NCBI RefSeq assembly: GCF_000968135.1
Contig: NZ_FO538765.1
Span: 795,819 to 859,818, forward strand
Source: Magnetospira sp. QH-2
GTDB taxonomy: Bacteria > Pseudomonadota > Alphaproteobacteria > Rhodospirillales > Magnetospiraceae
DNA: 64,000 nucleotides
Direction: 5' to 3'
Shown piece after piece: positions 14,873 to 24,161 of this stretch. How positions within the stretch are numbered: position 1 is the first letter of the stretch; each line of letters starts with the position of its first letter. The position numbers were made by a program, and so were the translations under genes. The notes under the pieces are model-generated. The model had not been told where the DNA came from. It searched no databases and saw only the letters and a program-made list of their open reading frames with translations.

Positions 14873-15373
14873 CTATTCCATGGCAAACTGATAGGCCGCC
14901 AGGGCGAGGCCCATGTCGATACCGATCAGTCGATTGAGCACTTTGGTCAGGTCATGACAGCGGGAGGCCTGATCCCCGTACTTATCGTACAGGGCATCGA
15001 TCATGCGGTTTTGGAAATAGGTGTATCCGCCGATATACCACTCGGGCTCCAACCCGATTTCGCTATGAACCTCGCCGACGCGACGGACGCTGGCCTCGTA
15101 GTCGGCGGAAAACTTGAAATCGAACAGCATCGCCCAGTGGGTTTTTTGCGCCATGCGGAGGCGGGTCACGTTCATTTGGCGAAATTCCCGATCATCGGAA
15201 AAACGTTCCAGCCGATCGTAGAAATCCTCCAAGATGCCATCCAGACAAGGCTCGATCGCGGACCAAAGGTCTGCAACGTCAACCGGGTCCGTATCCTTTA
15301 GCTCGGTGAACTGAAGCTGTTGTTCAAGCGCCTTGGACGTTTTTTTACCGCCGCTCCATTTAAATTTTGCCAT
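14873..15373 (-). CDS. Single-domain sensor globin (protoglobin-like)
   Basis: A 166-residue protein spanning one globin-coupled-sensor heme domain with no output domain attached. The diagnostic stretch 'RRVGEVHSEIGLEPEWYIGG' (around residues 96-115) carries the proximal His (VGEVH) followed by the IGL-P-WY-GG signature of HemAT-like sensors. A preceding 'FYDRLERFSDDREFR' and a helical C-terminus complete the fold. It should bind heme and O2 or NO in the cytoplasm; signal output, if any, must be through a partner protein. Confidence 0.85.
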   Translation of the reverse strand: MAKFKWSGGKKTSKALEQQLQFTELKDTDPVDVADLWSAIEPCLDGILEDFYDRLERFSDDREFRQMNVTRLRMAQKTHWAMLFDFKFSADYEASVRRVGEVHSEIGLEPEWYIGGYTYFQNRMIDALYDKYGDQASRCHDLTKVLNRLIGIDMGLALAAYQFAME

Positions 15374-15551
15374 TGGTTTTTCCGATTCCCCATCAGTGTG
15401 GTTTTTCCCTCATGTTAGAGGGACGACGGCCTTCTTGTCCAATTCCGTGAAACGGTGGCCCTTTGAAGACAATGATCGAGTGCCCGGGCGACCGGAAAGA
15501 AGTTCATGCCCCGAGATTGAGGAGGACTTTCATGCTGTCAGTCCTGGCCGT

Positions 15552-16691
15552 TCAATCGATTCCCCGCAGGGTCTCTTCGATCAGGAAATCGACCACCTGT
15601 TTGAGGGCTTCTTGTTTATCGGCGCCATTTTCAACTGCTTGTTCAAAAACACGCATTTGCCGATCGGCGCAGGTTCCATTGTCCACGAGGCTGCGGGCAT
15701 GGGCCAGTTCCCGTTGGCAGTCCAAGGCTTCGGCATCTTCGGCGGTCAGTTCGAGCAGTTCATCCATCAATTGACCTGACGGGACCAGGCGCCCTCGGCC
15801 AAAATCGACCAGTCCTTTGTCGAAGCCGTAGCGTTGCGCCCGCCAACGGTTTTCCTGAATCAGCATATCGGCATAGATTCGCCAACGCTGATTGTCATGG
15901 GCCAAGCGGTACAGCATGCGCAGGATGCAGGTATAGAGCGCGGCCACCGACAAAGCGTCGTCCAGGCGGGTGCAAATATCGGTGATCCGCATTTCGAGGG
16001 TCGGGAACTTGTGTGCCGGACGCACATCCCACCATATCATCGAAGGATCCTCGAACAGCCCGGCCTTGGCCAGGACTTTCCAATGGCGCTCGTATTCGGC
16101 CCATGAATCGAAGCGTTCCGGCAGCCCCGTTCGAGGCAGTTCATCGAACACCGCCAGCCGGTACGATTTCAAGCCAGTACGATGGCCGCGCCAGAACGGC
16201 GACGAGGTGCTCAGGGCCAGCAGGTGGGGGAGGAAATAGGACACCTGATTCATCAAGTCGATGCGCAGTTCGTCATCCTCGATCCCCACATGCACATGCA
16301 TGCCACAGATCAGCAGCCGCTGGGCCACCGCTTGCATATCCTCGGCCAGAATATGATAGCGCGCCTTATCCGTGTGCTTTTGGTCCATCCATTGGGCGAA
16401 GGGGTGGGTGGAGGCGGCGATGATGGCATAGCCATGCTTGTTTGCCACGTTGGCCACCCGCGAGCGCAGTCGCTGGAGGTCGGCCCGGGCGGCGTGGATA
16501 TCCCCGCAGACCGAGGTCCCCACTTCGATTTGAGATCGCATGAACTCCGGGCGCACCAGATTGCCCACCGCCTGTTCGCAGTCCTCGAACAGGGCATCGG
16601 GCGGATCGACCACCAGGTCGCGTGTCTCGTGGTCAATCAGCAGGTATTCTTCCTCGATGCCGATGGTGAAACTGGGCTCCGCGTACGGCAT
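15552..16691 (-). CDS. ybdK: Carboxylate-amine ligase, YbdK/GCS2 family
   Basis: A 379-residue protein of normal length for the YbdK branch of the glutamate-cysteine ligase 2 family. The N-terminal 'FTIGIEEEYLLID' is the family signature (Glu triplet for metal/ATP). Other conserved parts include 'HPFAQW', 'GMHVHVGIED', 'WRGHRTGLKSYR' and 'WDVRPAHKFPTLEMRITDIC'. YbdK has weak gamma-glutamyl-cysteine synthetase activity in E. coli; the natural reaction is uncertain. It is preceded 12 nt upstream by the amidohydrolase gene, so the two form an operon. Confidence 0.88.
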   Translation of the reverse strand: MPYAEPSFTIGIEEEYLLIDHETRDLVVDPPDALFEDCEQAVGNLVRPEFMRSQIEVGTSVCGDIHAARADLQRLRSRVANVANKHGYAIIAASTHPFAQWMDQKHTDKARYHILAEDMQAVAQRLLICGMHVHVGIEDDELRIDLMNQVSYFLPHLLALSTSSPFWRGHRTGLKSYRLAVFDELPRTGLPERFDSWAEYERHWKVLAKAGLFEDPSMIWWDVRPAHKFPTLEMRITDICTRLDDALSVAALYTCILRMLYRLAHDNQRWRIYADMLIQENRWRAQRYGFDKGLVDFGRGRLVPSGQLMDELLELTAEDAEALDCQRELAHARSLVDNGTCADRQMRVFEQAVENGADKQEALKQVVDFLIEETLRGID

Positions 16692-16703
16692 CGCCTTCTC
16701 CTG

Positions 16704-17528
16704 TCAGAAATGCTCGACCCGGTGCAGGTCATCGCGGGCCAGGATCGGCCCCAGTGCCTTGGCCAGCCGATCGGCCCAGGCATCGGCGCCTTCGGGTGTT
16801 TCCACCAGATCCTGGCGAATTTCAACTGCCACGTTGGGCAGTCCGGCGCTTCCGGCATGCAGGTCGATGGTATAGGCGGTCAGCTTGCCCGAATAGGGCT
16901 CATTGTCGCCCACATGCAAGTCGTCTTCCAAGCGCAAGGCATCAATGAGCGGCACCGCCAGGCGCGGGTCGCGGTTCCATAGCACCCCGATATGCCAATA
17001 GCGGTCCTCGCCGTTCATGGTCGGAGTGAAGGTATGGATGGAGAACAGGGCAGGCGGCTTGCCACCGGCGCGCCATAGGTGATCCACGCCGTTGGAGATG
17101 GCATGGTGATAGGGGTGAAAGAAGACCTCGGCCCGCTCGATCATATCCTGCTCGGACAGCCCCTGATTTCCGGGAATGCCGGTCTGATCACTGATTTGAG
17201 GAATGGCGGTGGGGTCGCCGGGCGCGCGATTATTGTCGATCAACAGGCGCGAGTAACCTGCCATCACCGCCATGGCATCCAGCCGTCTAGCCAATCCCCG
17301 CACGACCCCGTCGGCACCGATGTCATAGGCGATATGGCGGGTCAGATCGTCGGAATGAAGTCCCAGGCTGTTCAACGAGGCGGGGATGGCATTGGAGTTG
17401 TGGTCACTGACAATCAAGACCGAGGCATTACCCTGCGGATTGACCACTTCAAACAGCGGCGGATCGCCAGGGCCGAGTAGATCGGCGGCACCGGGATAGG
17501 GAGTGGGGTCCATGGTCTTGGCGTACAT
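16704..17528 (-). CDS. N-formylglutamate amidohydrolase family protein
   Basis: About 274 residues from the ATG at 17528; an ATG at 17513 is the alternative. Conserved family segments are 'SVLIVSDHNSNAIP' (metal-binding region), 'DIGADGVVRGLARRLDAMAV', 'YSRLLIDNNRAPGDPTAIP', 'FHPYHHAIS' and 'ALFSIHTFTPTMNG'. FGase-family zinc enzymes release formate or an acyl group from N-acyl-glutamate-like substrates. Pairing with a GCS2-type ligase suggests they act on related gamma-glutamyl or N-acyl compounds, which is inference. Confidence 0.85.
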   Translation of the reverse strand: MYAKTMDPTPYPGAADLLGPGDPPLFEVVNPQGNASVLIVSDHNSNAIPASLNSLGLHSDDLTRHIAYDIGADGVVRGLARRLDAMAVMAGYSRLLIDNNRAPGDPTAIPQISDQTGIPGNQGLSEQDMIERAEVFFHPYHHAISNGVDHLWRAGGKPPALFSIHTFTPTMNGEDRYWHIGVLWNRDPRLAVPLIDALRLEDDLHVGDNEPYSGKLTAYTIDLHAGSAGLPNVAVEIRQDLVETPEGADAWADRLAKALGPILARDDLHRVEHF

Positions 17529-17577
17529 GCTATGACTATAACGCGACTCGGCGCCGGGTGGGACTGGGAATTGTGCG

Positions 17578-18402
17578 ATGCGATGGACATTTTTTCCGTT
17601 GATGATTGGGGCATTGCTTCTGAGCGACCTTGCGCGGGCGGACACCCGCGCCTGGGTGGTTCAAACGCTCAATGCGGAACTGAATAAAACGGACCCGGAT
17701 TACAATGTGCTGGCCTCCCTGACTTTCCCTCTAACGGCGGGGTTCCATCAGCACCAATCGGAGGCAGGTCACGTTTTGGACCGAGTGTATCAATACCTAG
17801 GTGGCCTGCATTCCAACCCGCCAGGGTGCGCCAAGCTGCCCGATGTCTTGCTGATGGCCGGATTCCTGGCGCCGACGGGAAGAAAGGTTGAAACCGACTG
17901 GGCAGAGGCAGCATTTCGTCAATGCGCCACCGGCACCCAACCCTTTGACACCGCCAACGCCCTGATCTTTTTCTGCCGCTACACCCAGGAAGACCATGAT
18001 CGACGGGTGCCCGGCGGCGTGGCGCGGTTGCTGGAGCGCCAACGCCTGGACGGCGCCTTCGTGGACGACAAAAAGCAGCTGGATTTCTATCTCACCACCC
18101 ATGCAGTTCTCGCCCTGCACGACTGCCGGGCGGCCAGCGAGGAAATGAAAAAGGGGGCTGCCTGGATGGTGCGTGCGCTGCCTGACATGGCCCGGGCCGG
18201 ATTTCTGGACGGGCTGGCGGAAAGCCTGATCTTTCTGGATTGGATGCGGGTGCCCGTACGCGAGAAAGCCCGAATCCTGGATTGGTTGCGGCGACAAGTA
18301 CGATCGGACGGGGGGCTGTGCTTTGTCGGCGAAGATAACTGCCGCTCCCATTGGCATGCCACAAGCCTGCTTTTGTACCTGCTGGATCATTCCCGGCCAT
18401 GA
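17578..18402 (+). CDS. Secreted hypothetical protein, all-helical
   Basis: A 274-residue protein with a signal peptide (residues 1-21, cleavage after 'LARA'). The mature part looks all-alpha with repeated hydrophobic helices and short '[12 protein letters not shown]'-like turns, faintly like alpha/alpha-toroid (prenyltransferase-like) repeats, but no family can be claimed. Cys residues occur in pairs and may form disulfides in the periplasm. Its stop overlaps the next start (ATGA), so it is co-translated with an EamA transporter. Confidence 0.65.
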   Translation: MRWTFFPLMIGALLLSDLARADTRAWVVQTLNAELNKTDPDYNVLASLTFPLTAGFHQHQSEAGHVLDRVYQYLGGLHSNPPGCAKLPDVLLMAGFLAPTGRKVETDWAEAAFRQCATGTQPFDTANALIFFCRYTQEDHDRRVPGGVARLLERQRLDGAFVDDKKQLDFYLTTHAVLALHDCRAASEEMKKGAAWMVRALPDMARAGFLDGLAESLIFLDWMRVPVREKARILDWLRRQVRSDGGLCFVGEDNCRSHWHATSLLLYLLDHSRP

Positions 18403-19271
18403 CCCCATCCGGTCGGTATGCCTTTCCGGCCCTGATGCTGGGAGCAACGGGTATTGCCTTTGCGCCTCTGTTCGTGCGTCTGAGCGAGATGGACCCGACG
18501 GCCACCGCCTTTCACCGGGTATTCCTCGCCCTGCCGTTGCTGTGGATGCTGACTCCCCTGGATCTGCGACGGGGCGGCGAACGTCCGACCACACACCGGG
18601 ACCGGGTCAAATTGCTGCTGGCCGGAGTCTTTTTCGCGGGCGACCTGGCGCTGTGGCATTGGTCCATCATGTTCACCTCCATCGCCAATTCCACCCTGCT
18701 GGCCAATTTCGCGCCGCTGTTTGTCACCCTTGGCGCGGTGATGCTGTTCAAGGAGACCGTCTCCCGGCTGTTTTTGATGGGACTGGCCTTGGCCCTGGCC
18801 GGGGCCCTGGGACTGTTCGGCGACAGTCTCGATCTGGGCGGCACTCATCTGCAAGGGGATCTTCTGGCCCTTGCGGCGGCGGTGTTCTATGCCGCCTATC
18901 TCCTCGCGGTGGGGCGCTTGCGGGCGCGCTTTTCGGTGCTCTCGGTGATGGCCTGGACCACGGCGGGAACGACTCTGGCCCTGCTTCCCGTGGTCCTGTT
19001 GTCGGGAGAATCCTTATGGACTGCCTCGTCCATGGGCTGGCTGATACTGTTGGCTCTGTCTTGGTTTTCCCATTGCGGCGGGCAAGGGTTGATTGCCTTT
19101 GCCCTGGCCCACCTCCCGGCTCCCCTGTCCTCGGTGAGCCTGCTGGTACAGCCGGTGATCGCCGCCGGGCTGGGCTGGGTCTGGCTGGGCGAGGCCTTGA
19201 GCCTGCCACAGGCCTTGGCCGCGGCCGTGGTGCTTTGCGGGATCTATCTGGCGCGGCGGGGCAGCGACTAA
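18399..19271 (+). CDS. EamA-family (DMT) transporter
   Basis: About 290 residues from the ATG at 18399, overlapping the previous stop by 4 nt. About ten hydrophobic segments in two EamA repeats are visible. The first repeat has '[20 protein letters not shown]' and '[14 protein letters not shown]', and the second begins near '[19 protein letters not shown]'. The C-terminal '[20 protein letters not shown]' followed by '[20 protein letters not shown]' is typical of drug/metabolite exporters. Substrate unknown. The stop overlaps by 4 nt with the end of the convergent minus-strand gene. Confidence 0.88.
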   Translation: MTPSGRYAFPALMLGATGIAFAPLFVRLSEMDPTATAFHRVFLALPLLWMLTPLDLRRGGERPTTHRDRVKLLLAGVFFAGDLALWHWSIMFTSIANSTLLANFAPLFVTLGAVMLFKETVSRLFLMGLALALAGALGLFGDSLDLGGTHLQGDLLALAAAVFYAAYLLAVGRLRARFSVLSVMAWTTAGTTLALLPVVLLSGESLWTASSMGWLILLALSWFSHCGGQGLIAFALAHLPAPLSSVSLLVQPVIAAGLGWVWLGEALSLPQALAAAVVLCGIYLARRGSD

Positions 19272-19525
19272 CGTTTGGCCTCGGCGGCCTTGCGCTTGGC
19301 TTCTTCCACTTCCTCGGCCGTCAGCTGATTTTTGGTGGCGGCCAGCCAAATGGTGCAGATTCGCACCCAGTTATCCACCGAATCGGAGCGCTGCACGGCC
19401 AGATGCGGGACGCTGTTGCAATAGATGGCCAGCGGCTGGCCCGAAGAGGCCGTCTGTTCCCCGGGCGCCGCCATGGCGGTCGAAGCCAGCATCAAACCCA
19501 GGGTCGCTACGAGTATTTTTTTCAT
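19268..19525 (-). CDS. Small secreted protein, unknown
   Basis: An 85-residue protein with a clean Sec signal peptide (residues 1-19, '[11 protein letters not shown]'). The mature part holds two Cys ('IYCNSVPH' and 'WVRICTIW') that may form a disulfide, and ends in a charged helix ('[16 protein letters not shown]'). No family is recognised. It is transcribed toward the EamA gene. Confidence 0.65.
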   Translation of the reverse strand: MKKILVATLGLMLASTAMAAPGEQTASSGQPLAIYCNSVPHLAVQRSDSVDNWVRICTIWLAATKNQLTAEEVEEAKRKAAEAKR

Positions 19526-19633
19526 CCGTTCATCCCCATATGGACAGGGTGGGTTATACTATTCACAGGACGATTGTTTGCTCATCCGGGGCCCGGGTCA
19601 ACGGGTTCCGTGGTTGGTCAGAGGAGGAGTCCC

Positions 19634-20764
19634 ATGCTTATCGGCGTCCCCAAGGAAATCAAGGTCCGTGAATACCGGGTCGGCATGACCCCCGGCAGTG
19701 TCCGCGAGGCGGTCCGCCACCATGGCCACGAAGTCTTGGTGGAGACCGGTGCCGGAGCCGGAATCGGCTGCGATGACAGGGACTATGGCGCCGCCGGGGC
19801 ACAGGTGGTGGATACGGCCGATGAGGTCTTTGCCCGCGCCGAGATGGTGGTCAAGGTCAAGGAGCCGCAGCCCGAGGAAATTGCCCGCCTGCGCGAGGGC
19901 CAAGTGCTCTTTACCTATCTCCATTTGGCGCCGGATCCGGATCAGACCCGCGGCTTGTTGGATAGCGGTGTCACCGCCATTGCCTATGAGACGGTCACCG
20001 ACGATCAGGGCCGCCTACCCTTGCTGGCGCCCATGAGCGAAGTGGCGGGGCGCATGGCCTCCCAGGTGGGGGCTTGCTGCCTGGAAAAGGAACAAGGCGG
20101 CGCGGGGGTGCTCTTGGGCGGTGTCCCGGGTGTGGCGCCTGGGCGAGTCACGGTTCTTGGTGGCGGGGTGGTGGGGACCAATGCGGCACGCATCGCCTTG
20201 GGTCTGGGCGCCGATGTGACCATCTTGGACAAATCCCCCACCCGGCTGGCTGAACTGGATGATCATTTTGGCCCACGTCTGAAAACCCTGTTCGCCACCA
20301 TGGAAACGGTGGAGCAGGCGGTGGACCGGGCGGATCTGGTCATCGGCGCGGTGCTGGTTCCTGGTGCTTCGGCACCCAAGCTGGTGACCCGCGATATGTT
20401 GGGCCGCATGCGTCCCGGTTCGGTGCTGGTGGATGTGGCCATCGATCAAGGGGGCTGTTTCGAAACCAGCCGTCCGACCACCCACGACAATCCCACTTAC
20501 ATGGAACAGGGCATGGTCCACTACTGTGTTGCCAACATGCCCGGCGCGGTGCCGCGCACCTCGACCCAGGCGCTGAACAACGCCACGTTGCCCCGTGTGC
20601 TTGCCTTGGCTGACAAGGGGTGGCGTAACGCCCTATCGGCGGATCCGCACCTGCTTAACGGCTTGAACCTGCATGCGGGTCGATTGACCTGTGCGCCGGT
20701 GGCCGAGGCTCAGGGGCTCGACTACGTCGACCCTATCGGATTCGATCAAATACGAAAAACGTGA
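19634..20764 (+). CDS. ald: Alanine dehydrogenase
   Basis: A 376-residue protein from the ATG at 19634 with GGAGGAG upstream. The same frame is open for another 1.3 kb upstream, but that is shadow over the EamA gene. It starts '[20 protein letters not shown]', the alanine dehydrogenase signature. Other landmarks are '[12 protein letters not shown]', '[10 protein letters not shown]', the NAD-binding '[20 protein letters not shown]' followed by 'DVTILDKS', and '[16 protein letters not shown]'. The enzyme converts L-alanine and NAD+ to pyruvate and ammonia. Length matches the family. Confidence 0.95.
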   Translation: MLIGVPKEIKVREYRVGMTPGSVREAVRHHGHEVLVETGAGAGIGCDDRDYGAAGAQVVDTADEVFARAEMVVKVKEPQPEEIARLREGQVLFTYLHLAPDPDQTRGLLDSGVTAIAYETVTDDQGRLPLLAPMSEVAGRMASQVGACCLEKEQGGAGVLLGGVPGVAPGRVTVLGGGVVGTNAARIALGLGADVTILDKSPTRLAELDDHFGPRLKTLFATMETVEQAVDRADLVIGAVLVPGASAPKLVTRDMLGRMRPGSVLVDVAIDQGGCFETSRPTTHDNPTYMEQGMVHYCVANMPGAVPRTSTQALNNATLPRVLALADKGWRNALSADPHLLNGLNLHAGRLTCAPVAEAQGLDYVDPIGFDQIRKT

Positions 20765-20803
20765 CCGATTCTGATAGGTCAGCGTGTGTTGGAGAGTGAC
20801 GGG

Positions 20804-21673
20804 TTATTTCCAGCATCCGATTCGGGCGACGAATTTCTTGGCATGAGCAAAGCGGGCCTTCTGAGCAAGGGGCGAACTGTTTTTGTCGGCTGTCGTCACC
20901 TTGACCTTGTTGCGTCCGAGAAATTGGCGGACCGCATCAAGACGGATGGCAAAGCTCAGGTCGGTGACCAGCTTGCCGGTTTTTTCTTTCATTTTTGGCG
21001 CATTGACTTTGGCCACAACCACGCCAGCGATATGACCGGCTTCGTTGATGGCCGGACCGCCGCTATTGCCCGGGAAGACCTCGCCCTTCATGCTGAACCA
21101 GGGGTGGCGGTCTCCTAGCTTCTTGCCATAGGTCGCCGGAATGTATTTCGGATTGATGGGAGGCAGGGTTTTAGTGGGATAGCCAACCGCCGCCAGCGGT
21201 GCGCCCGCCGCCGGATGGGCTTCCGCTTGGAAGGCTGCGACGCCCACGGGCGTCAGGGTGCTTTTCAGCAGGGCCAAATCAACCCCTTCCCAGATATCCA
21301 GCAGTTCGGCCTTGCCTGCTTGATTGCTCGGGGTCTCGACGGTGATCAGTTTGCACCCGTTGATAACGTGGTGATTGGTCAGCAGGTGGCCGCCGGGGGT
21401 AATGAAAAAACCGCTGCCAATGCCGGTTTTCTTGCGCCCCTTGGTCAGCTTCTCGAGCGGATCGAAAGCGTCCGCGTCACGGATGATCTTACCATCGGCG
21501 CCCCGCCGTATGATGCCACCCTTCCAGCCCGACAGATCGGACGGAGCACTATTGGCAGGATCCCACACGGCACCGGCAAACACCGTGGCGACGACCAAAG
21601 GCAGCAGGAGTTTGACGCAGTTGCTTTGCGCCCCTCTCGCCCCTCTCGCCGATCTCCACGTGTTCATGGCCAT
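20804..21673 (-). CDS. Trypsin-like serine protease (S1 family), exported
   Basis: About 289 residues from the ATG at 21673 (GGGAG 6 nt upstream). A hydrophobic N-terminal segment ('LLLPLVVATVFAGAVWDPA') acts as signal peptide or anchor. The catalytic triad is visible: His in 'LLTNHHVINGCK', Asp in 'WEGVDLALLKS', Ser in 'EVFPGNSGGPAIN'. This is the HtrA-like S1C layout but without a PDZ domain; the C-terminus is short and basic with two tandem helices. It should act in the periplasm on unfolded or specific proteins. Confidence 0.85.
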   Translation of the reverse strand: MAMNTWRSARGARGAQSNCVKLLLPLVVATVFAGAVWDPANSAPSDLSGWKGGIIRRGADGKIIRDADAFDPLEKLTKGRKKTGIGSGFFITPGGHLLTNHHVINGCKLITVETPSNQAGKAELLDIWEGVDLALLKSTLTPVGVAAFQAEAHPAAGAPLAAVGYPTKTLPPINPKYIPATYGKKLGDRHPWFSMKGEVFPGNSGGPAINEAGHIAGVVVAKVNAPKMKEKTGKLVTDLSFAIRLDAVRQFLGRNKVKVTTADKNSSPLAQKARFAHAKKFVARIGCWK

Positions 21674-21751
21674 CCACTGCTCCCTGAACTGACCCGTCGC
21701 TCCATTGTTTCCGAGAGGCGTCCTGAAGTCCACAACTCACAACACAACGAA

Positions 21752-21775
21752 GGGCGGAGGATTGCTCCTCCGCCC
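21752..21775 (-). terminator. GC-rich hairpin, likely terminator of the coiled-coil protein gene
   Basis: GGGCGGAGGA (21,752-21,761) and TCCTCCGCCC (21,766-21,775) form a perfect 10-bp stem with a TTGC loop. On the minus strand it follows the stop at 21,812 and is trailed by a weak T-rich tract (TTCGTTGT). Confidence 0.65.
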
Positions 21776-21811
21776 CAGGTCTCTCCCCCAAATCCGATAG
21801 GGTCTATGCCG

Positions 21812-22759
21812 TTACTCGGCCGGCTTGGCCGGGGCCGCGGGCTGGGGAGCCATCGGCTGCTGGGCATAGGGGTTGCCGCCCATGGCGCCATAAGGGGCAA
21901 AGCCCGGATGGTTGCCATAGGGACCCTTGGGGCCATGCTCAAGGAAGGCTTCACGGCGGGCGTCACGCTGCTTCATCATGGCGGCGCGCTGCTCTTCGGC
22001 CTTCTTTTTCATGGCTTCCATTTGCTCGTTGGTGGGGCGCTGAGGGGCTTCAGCCTTGCGGGCTTCGGCGGCCTTCTTGGCCTCTTCCTGGCGAGCCTTG
22101 GCTTCAGCCTGGTGTTTTTCCATCTTCGCCTTGGCTTCGGCCTGATGCTTTTCCATCTTGGCCTTGGCTTCGGCCTGACGGGCCTGCATGGCTTCTTTCT
22201 GCTCTTTGCGGCCTTCGAAAGCCTTGCGCATCTGTTCGGTGCGCATGGTTTCCAGATCTTCGCGGCTCAGCGGCGAGAAGACATCTGAAGTCTTCATGTT
22301 GGCTTCGGCCAGCGCCTTCATGGCGGCCTGTTGCTTCTCGGCAGCGGCCTTGAAAGCGTCGCGACGGGCCTTGCGGTCCTCTTCGCTCAGCGGGCCCTTG
22401 GTGCGCTGCGTGGACACATTGCGCATTTCCTGCTCGGCGTCCTGCATGGCCTTCAAGGCATCCATGCGAGCCTGCCAGGCGGCGCGCACTTCGGCGGTCT
22501 TTTCGGCGTTGTATTTCTGCGCCTGCGCCTGCATCTGCTGGGCGGCTTCCATCATCTTCTGGCCATATTCCATCATCTGCTTGGCCATCTTTTCCTGATG
22601 GGCGCGAATGGTCTCGGCATCGGGCGCCTGGTATCCGGGGCCGTAGCCCTGGAACTGGGGTGCCTGGGGCGCAGGCGCCGGGTCGGCGGCCTGGGCGAAA
22701 GTGAAAGCACCGGCGGCAACGAATGCAGCCAGGGCGGTGGTCGTAAACAGCTTCCTCAT
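21812..22759 (-). CDS. Secreted Lys/Ala/Glu-rich coiled-coil protein with tandem repeats
   Basis: About 315 residues from the ATG at 22759 (GGGGGAT upstream). Residues 1-24 are a signal peptide ('AAFVAAGAFTFAQA'). The body is dominated by Ala, Lys, Glu, Gln and Met and predicted to be one long helix or coiled coil. Near the middle the unit 'AEAKAKMEKHQ' is repeated exactly, followed by degenerate copies ('AEAKARQEEAKK'). Pro-rich, Tyr-containing segments flank the helix ('QGYGPGYQAP' near the start, a Pro/Gly/Tyr tail at the end). No family is recognised; a periplasmic structural or cargo-binding role is possible. An inverted repeat lies upstream at 22,837-22,856. Confidence 0.7.
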   Translation of the reverse strand: MRKLFTTTALAAFVAAGAFTFAQAADPAPAPQAPQFQGYGPGYQAPDAETIRAHQEKMAKQMMEYGQKMMEAAQQMQAQAQKYNAEKTAEVRAAWQARMDALKAMQDAEQEMRNVSTQRTKGPLSEEDRKARRDAFKAAAEKQQAAMKALAEANMKTSDVFSPLSREDLETMRTEQMRKAFEGRKEQKEAMQARQAEAKAKMEKHQAEAKAKMEKHQAEAKARQEEAKKAAEARKAEAPQRPTNEQMEAMKKKAEEQRAAMMKQRDARREAFLEHGPKGPYGNHPGFAPYGAMGGNPYAQQPMAPQPAAPAKPAE

Positions 22760-22836
22760 GATCAATCCCCCGAAAGAAATAAAGATACACTGCACCTGGG
22801 CCGACGTGTTTCGTGGCTGGTGAATAGATGCAATAT

Positions 22837-22872
22837 ATATTAGTGGGCACTAATATTCAAGGGCACTAATAT
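22837..22872. promoter_or_regulatory. Palindrome plus third half-site upstream of the coiled-coil gene
   Basis: ATATTAGTG (22,837-22,845) and CACTAATAT (22,848-22,856) are exact inverted repeats with a 2-bp centre. The 12-mer GGGCACTAATAT at 22,845-22,856 recurs at 22,861-22,872. The arrangement of a palindrome and an extra half-site 16 bp on looks like a repressor operator in the AT-rich promoter region of the minus-strand gene starting at 22,759. Confidence 0.5.
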
Positions 22873-22875
22873 AAT

Positions 22876-23976
22876 TCATTGCATGTCATTGGATTCCTTA
22901 TCGGAATCGCTGGCATGGCGGTCTCTGAGCGGGGCCACGGCGTCCTGAATCCGTTGGGCCAAACCGCGTGCACGGGCCAGAGAATCGGCCATGGTTTGAT
23001 CGTCATTGTAGAGGCCGTTGATTTCCAGCGTCATGCTGGTCCCGGCGGGCAAGGCCTGACCCACCAACGAGCGTTCAAAATCAATGTTTCCCCAGCCCAA
23101 GGGCAGGTGCATATCGCCCATGCCATAGGCCATGACCTCTTTATAGTTGGCCCGCTCCAGAGTCGGCACGCGACCAAACGAATCGTGGAGGTGCAGATGC
23201 CGGGTCAGAGGCGCCATGATGGTCAGATCGGCGCGCAGGTCGCTGTCATGCAGGGCGGCGGCAATATGGGCATGGCTCACATCAATGGTGGCGCGCAGGG
23301 CCGGGTGACCGACCAGTTCCACCTGAGCGGCGATACTGGCCGTGTCGATGCCGTGATTGTCCAACTCACCGCGCAGCGACTCCAAAATCACTGGCATGTT
23401 CTCCAAGCACAATGTCACGCCACGGGGTTCGGCATATTGGGCCAACAGGCTCAAGGCCTGGCGTTCCATGGCCAACAGGCCGTCCCGGTCGCCCACCAGG
23501 TGATGGGGATCGACCCAGCCCGGATGAATCACCAGCACGGGGGCGTCCACGGCCTGCCCGAAATCGATACAGGCTTTGGCCACGGCCATGTGCAATGCCG
23601 CGTGGATAGGGTCCATGAAATTAAGGATCAACGGCGCGTGCAGAGTGATGCCGATATCGTGCCGTGCGATTATCCCGGTCAGTTGTTTCAGCCGCACCGG
23701 ATTCAACTGTCCGCCGATGACCACCGCACAGGTGGTGATGGGCAGTTCCGCATGATCAAAGCCGATGTCGGCCATTTGGCCCAGGCGGCGGTCAAGCCCC
23801 TCGGGGGTTTCGGCCGCCACCATGGCGCCGATGCTGTCGATGATTTTCGTCATGGCATTGATATAGCCATCCCGGGACCCTGAATCCAGTTGGTCTTTCA
23901 TGACAGGGGCGGCGGGGGACGGTGCTTTATCCTTGCCGCCGTTATGGTGTAATGGTACACCTGATGCATTATTCAT
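22876..23976 (-). CDS. TIM-barrel sugar isomerase/endonuclease IV-like protein
   Basis: A 366-residue protein from the ATG at 23976; ATGs at 23901 and 23853 are alternatives, since conserved sequence begins near 'KIIDSIGAMVAA'. It matches the xylose isomerase-like TIM barrel family (AP_endonuc_2). Metal/substrate strands are 'GITLHAPLILNFMDP', 'VLVIHPGWVDPHH', 'VTLCLENMPVIL', 'ATIDVSHAHIAAAL', 'RHLHLHDSFGRVP' and 'MTLEINGLYN'. The His, Glu and Asp residues at strand ends would bind divalent metal. The substrate cannot be read. Confidence 0.78.
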   Translation of the reverse strand: MNNASGVPLHHNGGKDKAPSPAAPVMKDQLDSGSRDGYINAMTKIIDSIGAMVAAETPEGLDRRLGQMADIGFDHAELPITTCAVVIGGQLNPVRLKQLTGIIARHDIGITLHAPLILNFMDPIHAALHMAVAKACIDFGQAVDAPVLVIHPGWVDPHHLVGDRDGLLAMERQALSLLAQYAEPRGVTLCLENMPVILESLRGELDNHGIDTASIAAQVELVGHPALRATIDVSHAHIAAALHDSDLRADLTIMAPLTRHLHLHDSFGRVPTLERANYKEVMAYGMGDMHLPLGWGNIDFERSLVGQALPAGTSMTLEINGLYNDDQTMADSLARARGLAQRIQDAVAPLRDRHASDSDKESNDMQ

Positions 23977-24055
23977 CGCCCTTTAACCGGGGCAGGGGGA
24001 CCCGCCGGTCCAGGGGAAACGGGAAGGCGGGACGCATCACACGAGGAGACAGGCC

Positions 24056-24130
24056 ATGAACTGGGACGTTTATCCGTACATCCAATTGGTCATCGGTGTT
24101 GGCATGCTGGGCTACCTGTTCCTCGGTTGA
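24056..24130 (+). CDS. 24-residue membrane micropeptide
   Basis: An ORF of 24 codons, MNWDVYPYIQ then LVIGVGMLGYLFLG, preceded by a strong Shine-Dalgarno sequence (CGAGGAGA, about 8 nt upstream). Residues 9-24 form one hydrophobic membrane-spanning segment with a GxGxxG spacing. It is followed 31 nt later by a strong rho-independent terminator (24,162-24,188). The frame is too short for usual gene calling. The context (own ribosome site and terminator, between two minus-strand genes) argues for a real small protein. Function is unknown. Confidence 0.62.
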   Translation: MNWDVYPYIQLVIGVGMLGYLFLG

Positions 24131-24161
24131 GGACAGCACAGCAACAACAGTCGTGATGACG

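Noticed and set aside
18323..19633. An 813-codon open frame that runs into alanine dehydrogenase from upstream
   Set aside because: The upstream part overlaps the EamA gene in another frame and reads as Gly/Pro/Arg-rich shadow; the ald start at 19,634 has its own Shine-Dalgarno sequence and the family's conserved N-terminus.
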